64,000 nt of DNA from Candidatus Ideonella esbjergensis (lineage in GTDB: Bacteria > Pseudomonadota > Gammaproteobacteria > Burkholderiales > Burkholderiaceae_C), in the NCBI GenBank assembly GCA_016710065.1, contig JADJLP010000001.1, positions 930,001 through 994,000 on the forward strand, read 5' to 3'. Made by a program: the position numbers and the translations under genes. Position 1 is the first letter of the stretch; each line of letters begins with the position of its first letter. Below the pieces are notes generated by a model. The model worked only from the letters and a program-made list of their open reading frames with translations. It was not told the DNA's origin and ran no database searches. This document shows, in pieces, positions 50,401 through 60,322 of this stretch.

Positions 50401-51750
50401 CTGGGCGAGATGGCCGGCGTGGCCAGCGTGCATGCCCGTGCCGACCAGACCTGGCCCAGCGCGCAGGCCCCGCTGGACGGCGTGCTGCAGATGCGCGTGG
50501 CCAACCTGGGCGCCTGGGGCGCCTGGGTGCCACCGGGCTGGCGCCTGGGCGGTGAGCTCACCACCTCGGCCAGCCTGGGCGGCCGCTTTGGCGCGCCCGA
50601 GTTCACCGGCCAGCTCACCGGCCGCAACCTCAGTGCCCACCACGCGCTGCTGGGCGTGCAGCTCAGCGACGGCCAGGTGGACATGGTGCTGCAGGGCGAC
50701 AAGGCCCGCATCAACCAGTTCGCCTTCAAGGGCGGCGAAGGCCGGCTCAGCGTGCAGGGTGACGCCACGCTGGGCGAGGCGCCGCAGATGCAACTCGCGC
50801 TGGTGGCCGAGCGCTTCTTGCTGCTCGGCCGGGTGGACCGCCGCCTCGTCACCAGCGGCCGCGCCAGCCTGGTTGTGAACCGCGACGCCATGAAGCTCGA
50901 CGGCCAGCTCAAGGTGGACGAAGGCCTGATCGACTTCAGCCGCGGCGGCGCCCCGGGCCTGGACGATGACGTGCGCGTGGTGGACAGCCGCGTGCCCAAC
51001 CATGAGACCGAAGGCCCGGCGGTGGCCACCAAACCGTCCCGCCCGGTGCTGCTCACGGCCAAGCTCGACCTGGGCGACGCGCTGCGCATCAAGGGCCGCG
51101 GCCTGGACACGCGGCTGCGTGGCGAACTCAAGCTCAGCAACCCTGGCGGCAAGCTGGCGGTGAACGGCAAGGTGCGCACCAATGACGGCACCTGGGCCGG
51201 CTATGGCCAGAAGCTGGAGATCGAGCGCGGTGAGCTGAGTTTCAACGGCCCCTGGGAAGACCCGCAGCTCGACATCCTGGCCGTGCGGCCCAACCTCGAC
51301 ATCAAGGTGGGCGTGGCCGTGACCGGCAGCGCCATGAACCAGCGCGTGCGCCTGGCCAGCGAGCCCGAGATGGCCGAAGCCGACAAGCTCAGCTGGCTGA
51401 TGCTGGGCCGCCCGCCCGAAGGCCTGGGCAAGGCCGACACCGCGCTGCTGCAACGCGCCGCCATGGCCCTGCTGGCGGGTGAAGGCGAGGCCCCCACCGA
51501 CGCCATCCTGGGCGCCCTGGGCATCACCGATTTCGGCGTGCGCCAGACCACCGAAGGCAATGTGCAGGACACCGTGGTCTCCATCGGCCGGCAGCTCGGC
51601 CGTCACTGGTACGTGGGCTACGAGCGCGGCGTGAACGCCACCACCGGCACCTGGCAACTCATCTACCGTCTGGCCCAGCGTTTCACGCTGCGCGCGCAAT
51701 CAGGCACCGACAACGCGCTCGACCTGATCTGGAGCTGGCGGCTGAAGTGA
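47497..51750 (+). CDS. tamB: TamB (DUF490) translocation/assembly protein
   Basis: A 1417-residue protein anchored by one N-terminal membrane helix (about residues 36-56), followed by a very long AsmA-like repeated beta structure that spans the periplasm. The C-terminal DUF490 region shows GRASLVVNRDAMKLDGQLKV, LRGELKLSNPGGKLAVNG, GELSFNGPWEDPQLDILAVR and a beta-signal-like end. TamB pairs with TamA, encoded just upstream. Its composition is unusually rich in Ala, Leu, Gln and Gly. Confidence 0.93.
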   Translation: MSSTPETPPAPEASPEPPARAPHSLGRRVVHSSLRSTAATVAVLGLAAAALSGWVWTSTAGTGWALGLVPGLQVQGLQGALGTGNFSATKLHFITSGGTLDVSDLKATGLQWHWRPQPGAWVGLQIQALQTGAVRWQSGASSGKAPPTDLHLPLELAVGSARIAALMVDKLPTITDLQAALHLGAGGGSAHTVTGLRFALDRLQTRANLRIATDAPLAVTADATLQSLAGAARPWQATLQTKGPLAALQANVHLSGSAPAGQPPPALDIDANLRPFSAWPLGPLTLRTEALDLSTLHSAAPKTLLSGTAQIDSAGLGQPLRLQLLLNNQAPGRWDQGALPITLVDLDALGEPASKPPKGAAAHQPTLEKITLQRFKAELSSQRGDLAQITGTGQWLHAGAAGEAQAQLTVSNLHPVALDKRLAPMRLGGPIKLSLQGLPPPNVLLGVAAQPGTLKLDVDARLHGRLDAAAGGSPEVELRVDASLAPDRVTLRELKAQAAGAQAQLQGKLDQTGPQRWHWQLGGQLQDFDPRPWWPFAEGSPWARGPHRLNAKLDTNASAPLAALATLGSQPREALAQFDGQFSLAMAPSQLAGVAVQGELLLDSHAATPLTSQWQVAGNSLTLQARNGIGSPGEHWQIAVQAPALAGLAPLLAMDDELKARVPSAGRIEATATADGQGQAWQWQGQIKASGLSGQGYRVDSISLNGQGGSTLDAPLDLKLQAQGLQQGAARIELLNLTATGSGSDHQLALQLESPARPPEWFEQVLGARTGSGTRVQASASGRWQPEANGKAFSPAGQWQGRITDLQGRARDGSGQPWLAGQDVRLALSLNDTGALQSVSAEPGRIALPGTGLRWTTAQYQARPGQRLPQIAVQAQIEPFALAPLLARAQPELGWQGDLTLAGDIQINSGERFDADLVFERRSGDLSVADDVRDPSGHIQPLGLTDLRLGLSAHDGQWAFTQALAGKQLGEMAGVASVHARADQTWPSAQAPLDGVLQMRVANLGAWGAWVPPGWRLGGELTTSASLGGRFGAPEFTGQLTGRNLSAHHALLGVQLSDGQVDMVLQGDKARINQFAFKGGEGRLSVQGDATLGEAPQMQLALVAERFLLLGRVDRRLVTSGRASLVVNRDAMKLDGQLKVDEGLIDFSRGGAPGLDDDVRVVDSRVPNHETEGPAVATKPSRPVLLTAKLDLGDALRIKGRGLDTRLRGELKLSNPGGKLAVNGKVRTNDGTWAGYGQKLEIERGELSFNGPWEDPQLDILAVRPNLDIKVGVAVTGSAMNQRVRLASEPEMAEADKLSWLMLGRPPEGLGKADTALLQRAAMALLAGEGEAPTDAILGALGITDFGVRQTTEGNVQDTVVSIGRQLGRHWYVGYERGVNATTGTWQLIYRLAQRFTLRAQSGTDNALDLIWSWRLK

Positions 51751-51798
51751 GGCCTGCGCAGGGCACGCAAAGGCCCATGCCAAAATGCGCCCCGGCGT

Positions 51799-51873
51799 GC
51801 CGCCGTAGTTCAATGGATAGAACGGGGACCTCCTAAGTCTCAGATGCAGGTTCGATTCCTGCCGGGGGCGCCA
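51799..51873 (+). tRNA. tRNA-Arg (anticodon CCU)
   Basis: A full cloverleaf can be drawn: acceptor GCCGCCG/CGGGGGC, D-arm GTTC...GAAC, anticodon stem GGGAC/GTCTC with loop CTCCTAA (anticodon CCT), T-arm GCAGG-TTCGATT-CCTGC, discriminator G and an encoded CCA. The fourth acceptor pair is G-G, a mismatch. It reads the rare arginine codon AGG. Confidence 0.95.
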
Positions 51874-51923
51874 AACCCCTTACCCGTCGCAGCCTGCCCA
51901 GCCCGTCATCTTCGACGCCTGCT

Positions 51924-52038
51924 CGTCATGCCCGCGAAGGCGGGGATCCAGGGTTTGCCGCTGGGTCCACCCGCCCAGACCTTTGCTGCATCCTTGCACC
52001 ACTGCAAGTCGTGGATTCCCGCCTGCGCGGGAATGACG
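51924..52038. repeat. Palindromic repeat downstream of tRNA-Arg (family 1)
   Basis: Left arm CGTCATGCCCGCGAAGGCGG (from 51924) and right arm GGATTCCCGCCTGCGCGGGA (52013-52032) are separated by about 60 bases of unrelated sequence, a longer spacer than in other copies. It lies between the tRNA and the convergent hybrid-kinase gene. Confidence 0.85.
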
Positions 52039-52052
52039 GAGATGGCACGGGC

Positions 52053-55001
<2,949 letters not shown>

Positions 55002-55322
55002 ACACCGTCCCTGACATCAGGCCTGGCGGCCAACGGTGTCATCCCCATTGGTCCGCAGTCAAAGCCTTGCAAATGTAAGGGCTCGGGGCCGGGCCGGCGA
55101 GCCCAGGGCCAGAAATAGACGCGAACACCCCGGCGTGTCAATCACGCGTCATCGTCACTTGCGCGCCATCGTCATTCCCGCGAAGGCGGGAATTCATGCA
55201 CCGGCCGCCAAAACACTGGACTCCCGCCTTCGCGGGAGTGACGGAAGCGGCGCGGGAGTGACGGAAGTGGCGCAGCAGTGACGGGAGTGGCGCGGGTTGC
55301 GCCTTTGAGCGCGCCGTCGCTC
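55002..55322. other. Intergenic region, 321 bases, mostly repeat
   Basis: The right part (55170-55300) is repeat sequence. The left part (55002-55169) should hold the promoter of the hybrid kinase; I see no recognisable -35/-10 pair or RNA gene in it. The mshL stop lies at the right edge, so the repeat may end the msh transcript. Confidence 0.6.
55170..55300. repeat. Palindromic repeat followed by 20-bp tandem copies of its right arm (family 1)
   Basis: Left arm CGTCATTCCCGCGAAGGCGG starts at 55170 and right arm GGACTCCCGCCTTCGCGGGA at 55218. From 55231 the unit CGCGGGAGTGACGGAAGYGG is repeated at 55231, 55251 and (with changes) 55271, with a partial copy at 55291, an exact 20-base period. 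Confidence 0.88.
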
Positions 55323-57434
55323 TCAGGCCGGCCACTCGGCCAGGCGTAGGCGCATAGGCGTGGCAGTGGCCGGTGTCGCCCAGGTGGCAGGCAGCAGGCT
55401 GGGCTGGCCGGTGGGGGCTTTGCGCGCTGCGGCGGCACGCTCGGCCTGGAGCCGGCGCGCCTCGGCCCGCTTGGCTTTGGCGCGCGGGCCCTGTGGCGGT
55501 GCTGCTGGGGCGGCCTGGCCACCGGCGGCCAGCACCGCAGCGGGTGCGGCAGGCACAGGGGTCGGTTCGGCGGCGGCGGCGATGGGCGTCGCTGGCTTGG
55601 CGGGCAGTGGCGCTGGCGCGGCCACAGCGGGCTGGGTGGGCTGGGCGGGGCCGTCCAGGCGGATGGTGCGCACAGGTGCGCCGCCGGTGTTGCCCAGTTC
55701 GTCCCACGCGGCCCGGGTCTGCTGTTGCCAGTCGTCGCTGGAGCGGATGATGGTGGGCTTGATCAGCACGATCAGTTCCTTCTTGCGCGAGCTGTTGACG
55801 CGGTTGCCCATCAGCGTGGCGGTGAGGGCCGTGGCGTTGCTGCCCGGCAGGCCCGACTCGGCGCGGTTGGTCTCCATCTGCATCAGCCCGCCAATGGCCA
55901 CGATCTGGCCATCGGGGATGCGCACCATGGTGTCGGTCTCGTTGATGCTGCTGGAGGCCAGCGGCAGCTTGTAGCTGCCCAGTGCGCCCAGGTCCACCTG
56001 CTTGTTGCGCTCGGTGACGGCGCTGACGGAGGGATGTACATGCAAGGTGATCATGTTGCCTTCGTCGATCTGTGGCGTCACGTCCAGCGCAATGCCCGAG
56101 AAGAACGGCGTGAGCGAGAGCGTGGGCAAGGTGGTGGTGCCCACGGCGTTCGAGCCGCCGCTGGCCACCGTGCCGCCCGAGATGTTGGTGACGAAGTAGT
56201 CGTCGGTCCCCACCTTCAGCACCGCCTTCTGGTTGTTCAGCGTGGCCAGGCGCGGGCTGGACAAGGTCTGCACTTCGCCATGCGTTTCCAGGAAACCCAG
56301 CACCGACTGGAAGCCCTGGGCCGCCAGCGACAGGCCGAACAGGCCGGTGCCCGGTGTGGGCAGGGGCACGTTGTCATTCAGCAGGTTCACGCCCGGCGGG
56401 ATGGTGGGGTGGCCGGCGGTGTTGCTGAGCAAGGTGTTGCTGGTGCCGCCGCTGAGCATGCCTGCGGTGCCGTGGCCGCGCAGCAGCGACCAGTCGATGC
56501 CACTCTGGAAGCCCTCGCGCAGTTCCACTGAAACGATCTTCACGTCCAGCATGACCTGGCGCTCGATGGCCACGCGCGCGGCGTTGAGCAGGGCTTCGAC
56601 CTGCCGCAGCTCGTCGGGCATGGCGCGCACGGCAATCATGCCGCTCTGCGGGCTGAGGATGACGCTGCGGCCGCCCGCCGTGCCTATCATGCCGCGCAGC
56701 GCTTCACCCAGCTCGGCCCAGAGGTCGTTGTGCGAGGTGGTGCTGATCTGGCTGCTCTCCGGCAGGGCCTGGGCCTGGCCAGGTGCGCCGCCGCCGGTGT
56801 TGGCATTGGCCGAATTGGCCGGCGCCGAGCCCGAGCTCACGCGCACATCGCTGCGGCCGTCGCGCTTGGAGTGCAGGTAGTTCACCACGAAGACCCGCGA
56901 CTGCATGGTGGGCGGGTAAATGGTGATGCGCCGGCCGTCCATCTTGAAGTCGTAGCCATAGACATCGCGAATGGCTTCCAGCGCCTCGCGCAGCGTGACC
57001 CGGCGCAGCGTGACCGAGATGTTGCCGCTGAGCTCGGGGTGGGTCAGGATGTTGACGCGCTGATCGGCGGCCATGGCCAGAAACACATCGCGCGCCGGGG
57101 CACCGTTGACGATCAGGTCGAAGCGTGGTTCGCCAGCGGCATCGCCCGTCGGGGTCGGGGCCGGCGGTGCTGGCGTTGCGGTGCTGGCAGGCGCCGGCAC
57201 AGCCTGCACCTTGGCGGGTGCCCGGGCACGGGCCGCCATGTCGGCCTGCAGGGCCGGCTGCTCGCCCAGCGTCTGCAAGGGCGTGCGGTTGCCAAGCGGC
57301 GTGGCGGTGCTGCCCAACAGCGAGGTGCAGCCACCCAGGGCAAGCTGGCACATCACGGCCAATGTGGTCAGCACGGGGCCAGCGCGCCAGCCGGGTTCGG
57401 CAGCGAAAGAGCGTGAGCGTGACATTGCGTTCAT
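55323..57434 (-). CDS. mshL: MSHA/type IV pilus secretin MshL
   Basis: The 703-residue outer-membrane secretin would form the pore for a MSHA-type pilus. A lipoprotein signal ends at LALGGC (about residue 36). A secretin N-domain (NILTHPELSGNISVTLRRVT) is followed by N0/N1-like regions and the secretin core, with SSPRLATLNNQKAVLKVG, FFSGIALDVTPQID and the end SRKKELIVLIKPTII. After the core comes a tail of about 110 residues rich in Ala, Pro and Arg that is not typical. The start overlaps the mshK stop by ATGA. MshM, MshE or MshG genes do not follow. Confidence 0.92.
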   Translation of the reverse strand: MNAMSRSRSFAAEPGWRAGPVLTTLAVMCQLALGGCTSLLGSTATPLGNRTPLQTLGEQPALQADMAARARAPAKVQAVPAPASTATPAPPAPTPTGDAAGEPRFDLIVNGAPARDVFLAMAADQRVNILTHPELSGNISVTLRRVTLREALEAIRDVYGYDFKMDGRRITIYPPTMQSRVFVVNYLHSKRDGRSDVRVSSGSAPANSANANTGGGAPGQAQALPESSQISTTSHNDLWAELGEALRGMIGTAGGRSVILSPQSGMIAVRAMPDELRQVEALLNAARVAIERQVMLDVKIVSVELREGFQSGIDWSLLRGHGTAGMLSGGTSNTLLSNTAGHPTIPPGVNLLNDNVPLPTPGTGLFGLSLAAQGFQSVLGFLETHGEVQTLSSPRLATLNNQKAVLKVGTDDYFVTNISGGTVASGGSNAVGTTTLPTLSLTPFFSGIALDVTPQIDEGNMITLHVHPSVSAVTERNKQVDLGALGSYKLPLASSSINETDTMVRIPDGQIVAIGGLMQMETNRAESGLPGSNATALTATLMGNRVNSSRKKELIVLIKPTIIRSSDDWQQQTRAAWDELGNTGGAPVRTIRLDGPAQPTQPAVAAPAPLPAKPATPIAAAAEPTPVPAAPAAVLAAGGQAAPAAPPQGPRAKAKRAEARRLQAERAAAARKAPTGQPSLLPATWATPATATPMRLRLAEWPA

Positions 57435-57904
57435 GGCGATGGGTCCTTGGAGGCCGGATGGGCCGAAGTGGCGGGAGCGCCGGAGCGCCGCGTTCGCCTG
57501 GACGGGGACGAGGAATCAGGCGCAGTAGCGGCCCCCGAAGGCCGGATCTCCACGCCGGGGTAAAGCGACAGTTTTCGGGTGCCCGAGGCGTCGCGCAGCC
57601 ACACGCTGCCGCCCTCGATGCGTTCAATGCGGGCATCGCCCAGCTTGTCGCCCACGCCGCGCGGCCAGCCGCGCTCGATGACGTAGGGCTTGCCGTTCAG
57701 CACCATAAGGTGGCGCGGCAGTTCGCCGGGCGCACTGCTGCGGGCGTCGGCCGCATCGGTGCTGGTGGAGGCCGCAGGGGCCGGCGCGCGCGCGGCCAGC
57801 GGCGGCACGGTGGGGTCGCGAACCGTTGGGGTCGCGGGCGCGGGCTCGGCCGCCCAGGCTGCGGTCAACGTGCACAGGCTCAGCCACAGGGCAAGGCGTC
57901 TCAT
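57431..57904 (-). CDS. mshK: MshK-like pilus biogenesis protein
   Basis: A 157-residue protein with a signal peptide (MRRLALWLSLCTLTAAWAAE) and a short conserved region (RDPTVPP, LNGKPYVIERGWPRGVGDKL, RKLSLYPGVEIRP) that looks like the PilP/MshK beta domain. The charged tail is variable. Overlaps by ATGA with mshJ before it and with mshL after it place it firmly in the operon. The symbol rests mainly on position and domain pattern. Confidence 0.75.
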   Translation of the reverse strand: MRRLALWLSLCTLTAAWAAEPAPATPTVRDPTVPPLAARAPAPAASTSTDAADARSSAPGELPRHLMVLNGKPYVIERGWPRGVGDKLGDARIERIEGGSVWLRDASGTRKLSLYPGVEIRPSGAATAPDSSSPSRRTRRSGAPATSAHPASKDPSP

Positions 57905-58545
57905 GGTGCCCCTCCTTGCAGCCACACCTGCAGACCCATCACCGGCTGACTGGACTCGGTGCTCAGGTGCAGCTCACCCCAGCGCAGCCCTGGCAGTTCA
58001 CGCTCCAGCTCCTGCACAAAGCCACTCAGGTCGGCATAGCTGCCGGCCACGCTCAGCTCGGCGCGTTGCCAGGTGGGCAATTCGGTGGCGGCCACCCCGG
58101 AAGCCGGGCCTTGCGGTGCCCGGCTGACGAGTTGCACCAAGGTCAGCCGCGGGTGGCTTTGAAGGGCGTGCGACAGCAGGTCAGGCAGGCGCACCGGTGC
58201 ATGCCCGCCCGCGCGGGCGGCGGCGATCTGCACTGTCAGCGCCTTCTGCTGGGCCTGCGCAGCGTGCACAGCGGTCAACAGCCGGTCTTCGTCGCTGTTG
58301 CCCTGCGGGTGCTCTTGCGCCAGGGCGCCCACCTGGGCGCGCAACTGCGCGAGCTCGGTACCCTGCTTCAACTGGCGGGCAGCGCGTTCGCGTTGTCCGC
58401 TCAGTGCGGGGTTGAGCACCAATTGGTCCAGCAGCGCGAGCATCAGCAACGCGGCCGAGGCAAACAGGATCACGCGCTCGCGCAGCGACAAGGCGTCTAT
58501 GCGCTGCGCCAGGCGTGCAAGCCGGGTGTTCACAGAGATGCTCAT
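57901..58545 (-). CDS. mshJ: MshJ (PilO-like) pilus alignment protein
   Basis: A 214-residue protein with a short cytoplasmic tail, one membrane helix (about 24-44, VILFASAALLMLALLDQLVL), a coiled-coil stretch and a periplasmic domain ending GLQVWLQG. This is the PilO/MshJ layout. It overlaps neighbours on both sides by ATGA. It should form an inner-membrane complex with the PilN-like protein encoded just before it. Confidence 0.8.
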   Translation of the reverse strand: MSISVNTRLARLAQRIDALSLRERVILFASAALLMLALLDQLVLNPALSGQRERAARQLKQGTELAQLRAQVGALAQEHPQGNSDEDRLLTAVHAAQAQQKALTVQIAAARAGGHAPVRLPDLLSHALQSHPRLTLVQLVSRAPQGPASGVAATELPTWQRAELSVAGSYADLSGFVQELERELPGLRWGELHLSTESSQPVMGLQVWLQGGAP

Positions 58546-59258
58546 GGTTTTCCTCCCACGAGGGCGGTGGCACGCGGCGCCTGGGCAGCTTCCGTGCGGC
58601 CCGCATGGGCTGAGCGATCCGCCGCGATACGGAAGGCCCAACCCTGCACGGTGGGCAGCGCCACAGGGCGCAAGGCGTCGTCCTGGCCCGCGCCGCGCAA
58701 GCCGCTGCCAACGCGGCCCGCCTCTTCCACGCGCACCTCGGCCAGTGGTCGGCCCTGCAGTGCCGGGCTTTGCGAGAGCTGGGTGATCCAGCCTTGCAGC
58801 GCCTGCGGGTCCAGCGTCATGCCACTGATCGCCATGCGTTCGGGGCTGAACCGCAGTTCGGTCACCCAGGCTGCGGGCGGCACGGTGCGGGCCACCAGGG
58901 CCAACAGGTCTGAGTGCGCCCAGCCCGGTTCGGCACGGCCGCGATCCAGCTCGGCCAGCAGCAGTCGTTGCTGGGCGATGTCGAGTTCCAGGCCATGCAG
59001 TTGCTGCTGCAGCGTGCTGCGGTCGCCGCTCTGCTTCTGCGCGGCCAGGCCGCGCATGAGCTGGTCGCGCTCGGCGCGCTGGCGCGTCTCGGCCAGTTCG
59101 CCCTCGCGCTGCAGCCCTCGGTTCTGCACGCTCATCCAGGTGCCCAGCCCGGCCAAGGCCAGGGCCAGCGTGAGCAGGGCACGCCCCATGGCGGTTGCAG
59201 AGAACTGCTTGCGCGGTTGGAGCAGGAGGGGGGTGTGGAGGTTGATCTGCTGAGCCAT
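58542..59258 (-). CDS. PilN-like pilus biogenesis protein
   Basis: A 238-residue bitopic protein beginning MAQQINLHTPLLLQPRKQFS; the short INL peptide is the PilM-binding motif of PilN proteins. A membrane helix (about 24-42) and a coiled coil follow, then a periplasmic ferredoxin-like domain (WVTELRFSPERMAISGMTLD). It lies between mshI (PilM-like) and mshJ, where a PilN homologue is expected. The stop overlaps the mshJ start. Confidence 0.85.
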   Translation of the reverse strand: MAQQINLHTPLLLQPRKQFSATAMGRALLTLALALAGLGTWMSVQNRGLQREGELAETRQRAERDQLMRGLAAQKQSGDRSTLQQQLHGLELDIAQQRLLLAELDRGRAEPGWAHSDLLALVARTVPPAAWVTELRFSPERMAISGMTLDPQALQGWITQLSQSPALQGRPLAEVRVEEAGRVGSGLRGAGQDDALRPVALPTVQGWAFRIAADRSAHAGRTEAAQAPRATALVGGKP

Positions 59259-59272
59259 GGCATGTGTCCTGT

Positions 59273-60322
59273 TCAGCGCGGCGTCACTGCGTCGCGGAGC
59301 AGCGCTCCAAGCAAGGGTATGCAGGCGCGCTCCGGTCCGTCCCACTGGCCACCTTGTTCTGCGCCCGGCAGCGCCAGTGCCAGATTCATGGGCTGCACGC
59401 GCAAGCCCAGCGCCAACTGGAGGTAGCTGGCCAGCTCGCTGTTGCCAGTGCCCAGGTGGATCAGCAACTGAGCCAGCGGTTGCTCCGGCCAAGAGCGTTC
59501 CCAGACATCGAAGGAGCGTTGCAACTCGATCACCAGGCGCGGTGTCGTGTCGGCCTCGGGCTCCTGCACACCCAGGTCATAGGACGAGGCGTCGCTCACC
59601 CATTGCAGTCCGGCTTCTGCCACCAGTTCGTGGGCATGGGTGGCTGGTGCGGGCGCTGGCCCCTGCTGGTGCGAAGCCTCGATCAGCGCAGCGTCCCAGT
59701 CCAGCCTGCGGCTGTAGCAGAGCTCATCGCCGATGCAGATGGTGAGCAGGCAGTGGCCACCGTGCCGCATCAATCCCGCCGTGGCGCGCTCTCCCGTGCC
59801 CAACCGGGTGGAAATTCGGGTCTGCAGATTCCGCTGCGCGGTGTCCACGATGTCGAGTACCTGGGTCTGCAGGCCTGCAGCTTGGGCGAGCTGACTGGTG
59901 GTCTTGAGCGCATCGTTGGCAGCGGCCACCACGAACAATTGCTGGCGCACCGGGCCTTGCGGCGAGCCCACCAGCATCACGTCCAGCGTCAACTCGTCCA
60001 CATGGCGGGCCACCATGTCCTTGATTCGCCAGCGGGCAGCGCTCTTGAGTTCCTCCGGGGGCACTGCGGGCGCTTCGATCTGCAGCATCTGGTAGTCCGT
60101 CAAGGGCATCACGCCGATGGCGCCGACCGGGGGCAGGCCCAAGGCACGCACGTTGCGGACTCCGGCCTCATCGTCGCCGGCGGGTAGGCGCTGCACACCA
60201 AATCGCAACAGCGTGGGGCTGCCGTGGTGTGTGTCCGCCACCGCCCAGGCCAAGCCACCTGGCGACAGGCTGTAGGCCAGGCGCTCGGTGGGCGCCTCGG
60301 CATGTTTCCAGGGCCATCTCAT
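59273..60322 (-). CDS. mshI: MshI (PilM-like) cytoplasmic pilus protein
   Basis: The 349-residue protein has the degenerate actin-like fold of PilM/MshI: LAWAVADTHHGSPTLLRFGV, an inserted PLTDYQMLQIEAPAVPPEEL and RWRIKDMVARHVDELTLDVM region, AGLQTQVLDIVDTAQRNLQ, and a C-terminal LAQLLIHLGTGNSEL. It should bind the INL motif of the PilN-like partner. ATG 60322 shares one base with the stop of mshQ upstream. The longer frame upstream is inside mshQ. Confidence 0.83.
   Translation of the reverse strand: MRWPWKHAEAPTERLAYSLSPGGLAWAVADTHHGSPTLLRFGVQRLPAGDDEAGVRNVRALGLPPVGAIGVMPLTDYQMLQIEAPAVPPEELKSAARWRIKDMVARHVDELTLDVMLVGSPQGPVRQQLFVVAAANDALKTTSQLAQAAGLQTQVLDIVDTAQRNLQTRISTRLGTGERATAGLMRHGGHCLLTICIGDELCYSRRLDWDAALIEASHQQGPAPAPATHAHELVAEAGLQWVSDASSYDLGVQEPEADTTPRLVIELQRSFDVWERSWPEQPLAQLLIHLGTGNSELASYLQLALGLRVQPMNLALALPGAEQGGQWDGPERACIPLLGALLRDAVTPR

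Noticed and set aside
47491..51699. A 1402-codon open frame on the minus strand across tamB
   Set aside because: It mirrors tamB codon bias: GC-rich third positions leave the opposite strand free of stops. Its protein is repetitive Gln/His/Ala/Gly without any family signature, while the plus frame has TamB motifs.
51799..52052. Integrated mobile element at tRNA-Arg
   Set aside because: No integrase and no repeat of the tRNA 3' end were seen downstream; only a dispersed palindromic repeat follows.
55231..55300. CRISPR-like look of the 20-bp tandem units
   Set aside because: The units are contiguous with no unique spacers, are derived from the arm of a nearby palindromic repeat, and no cas genes are present.
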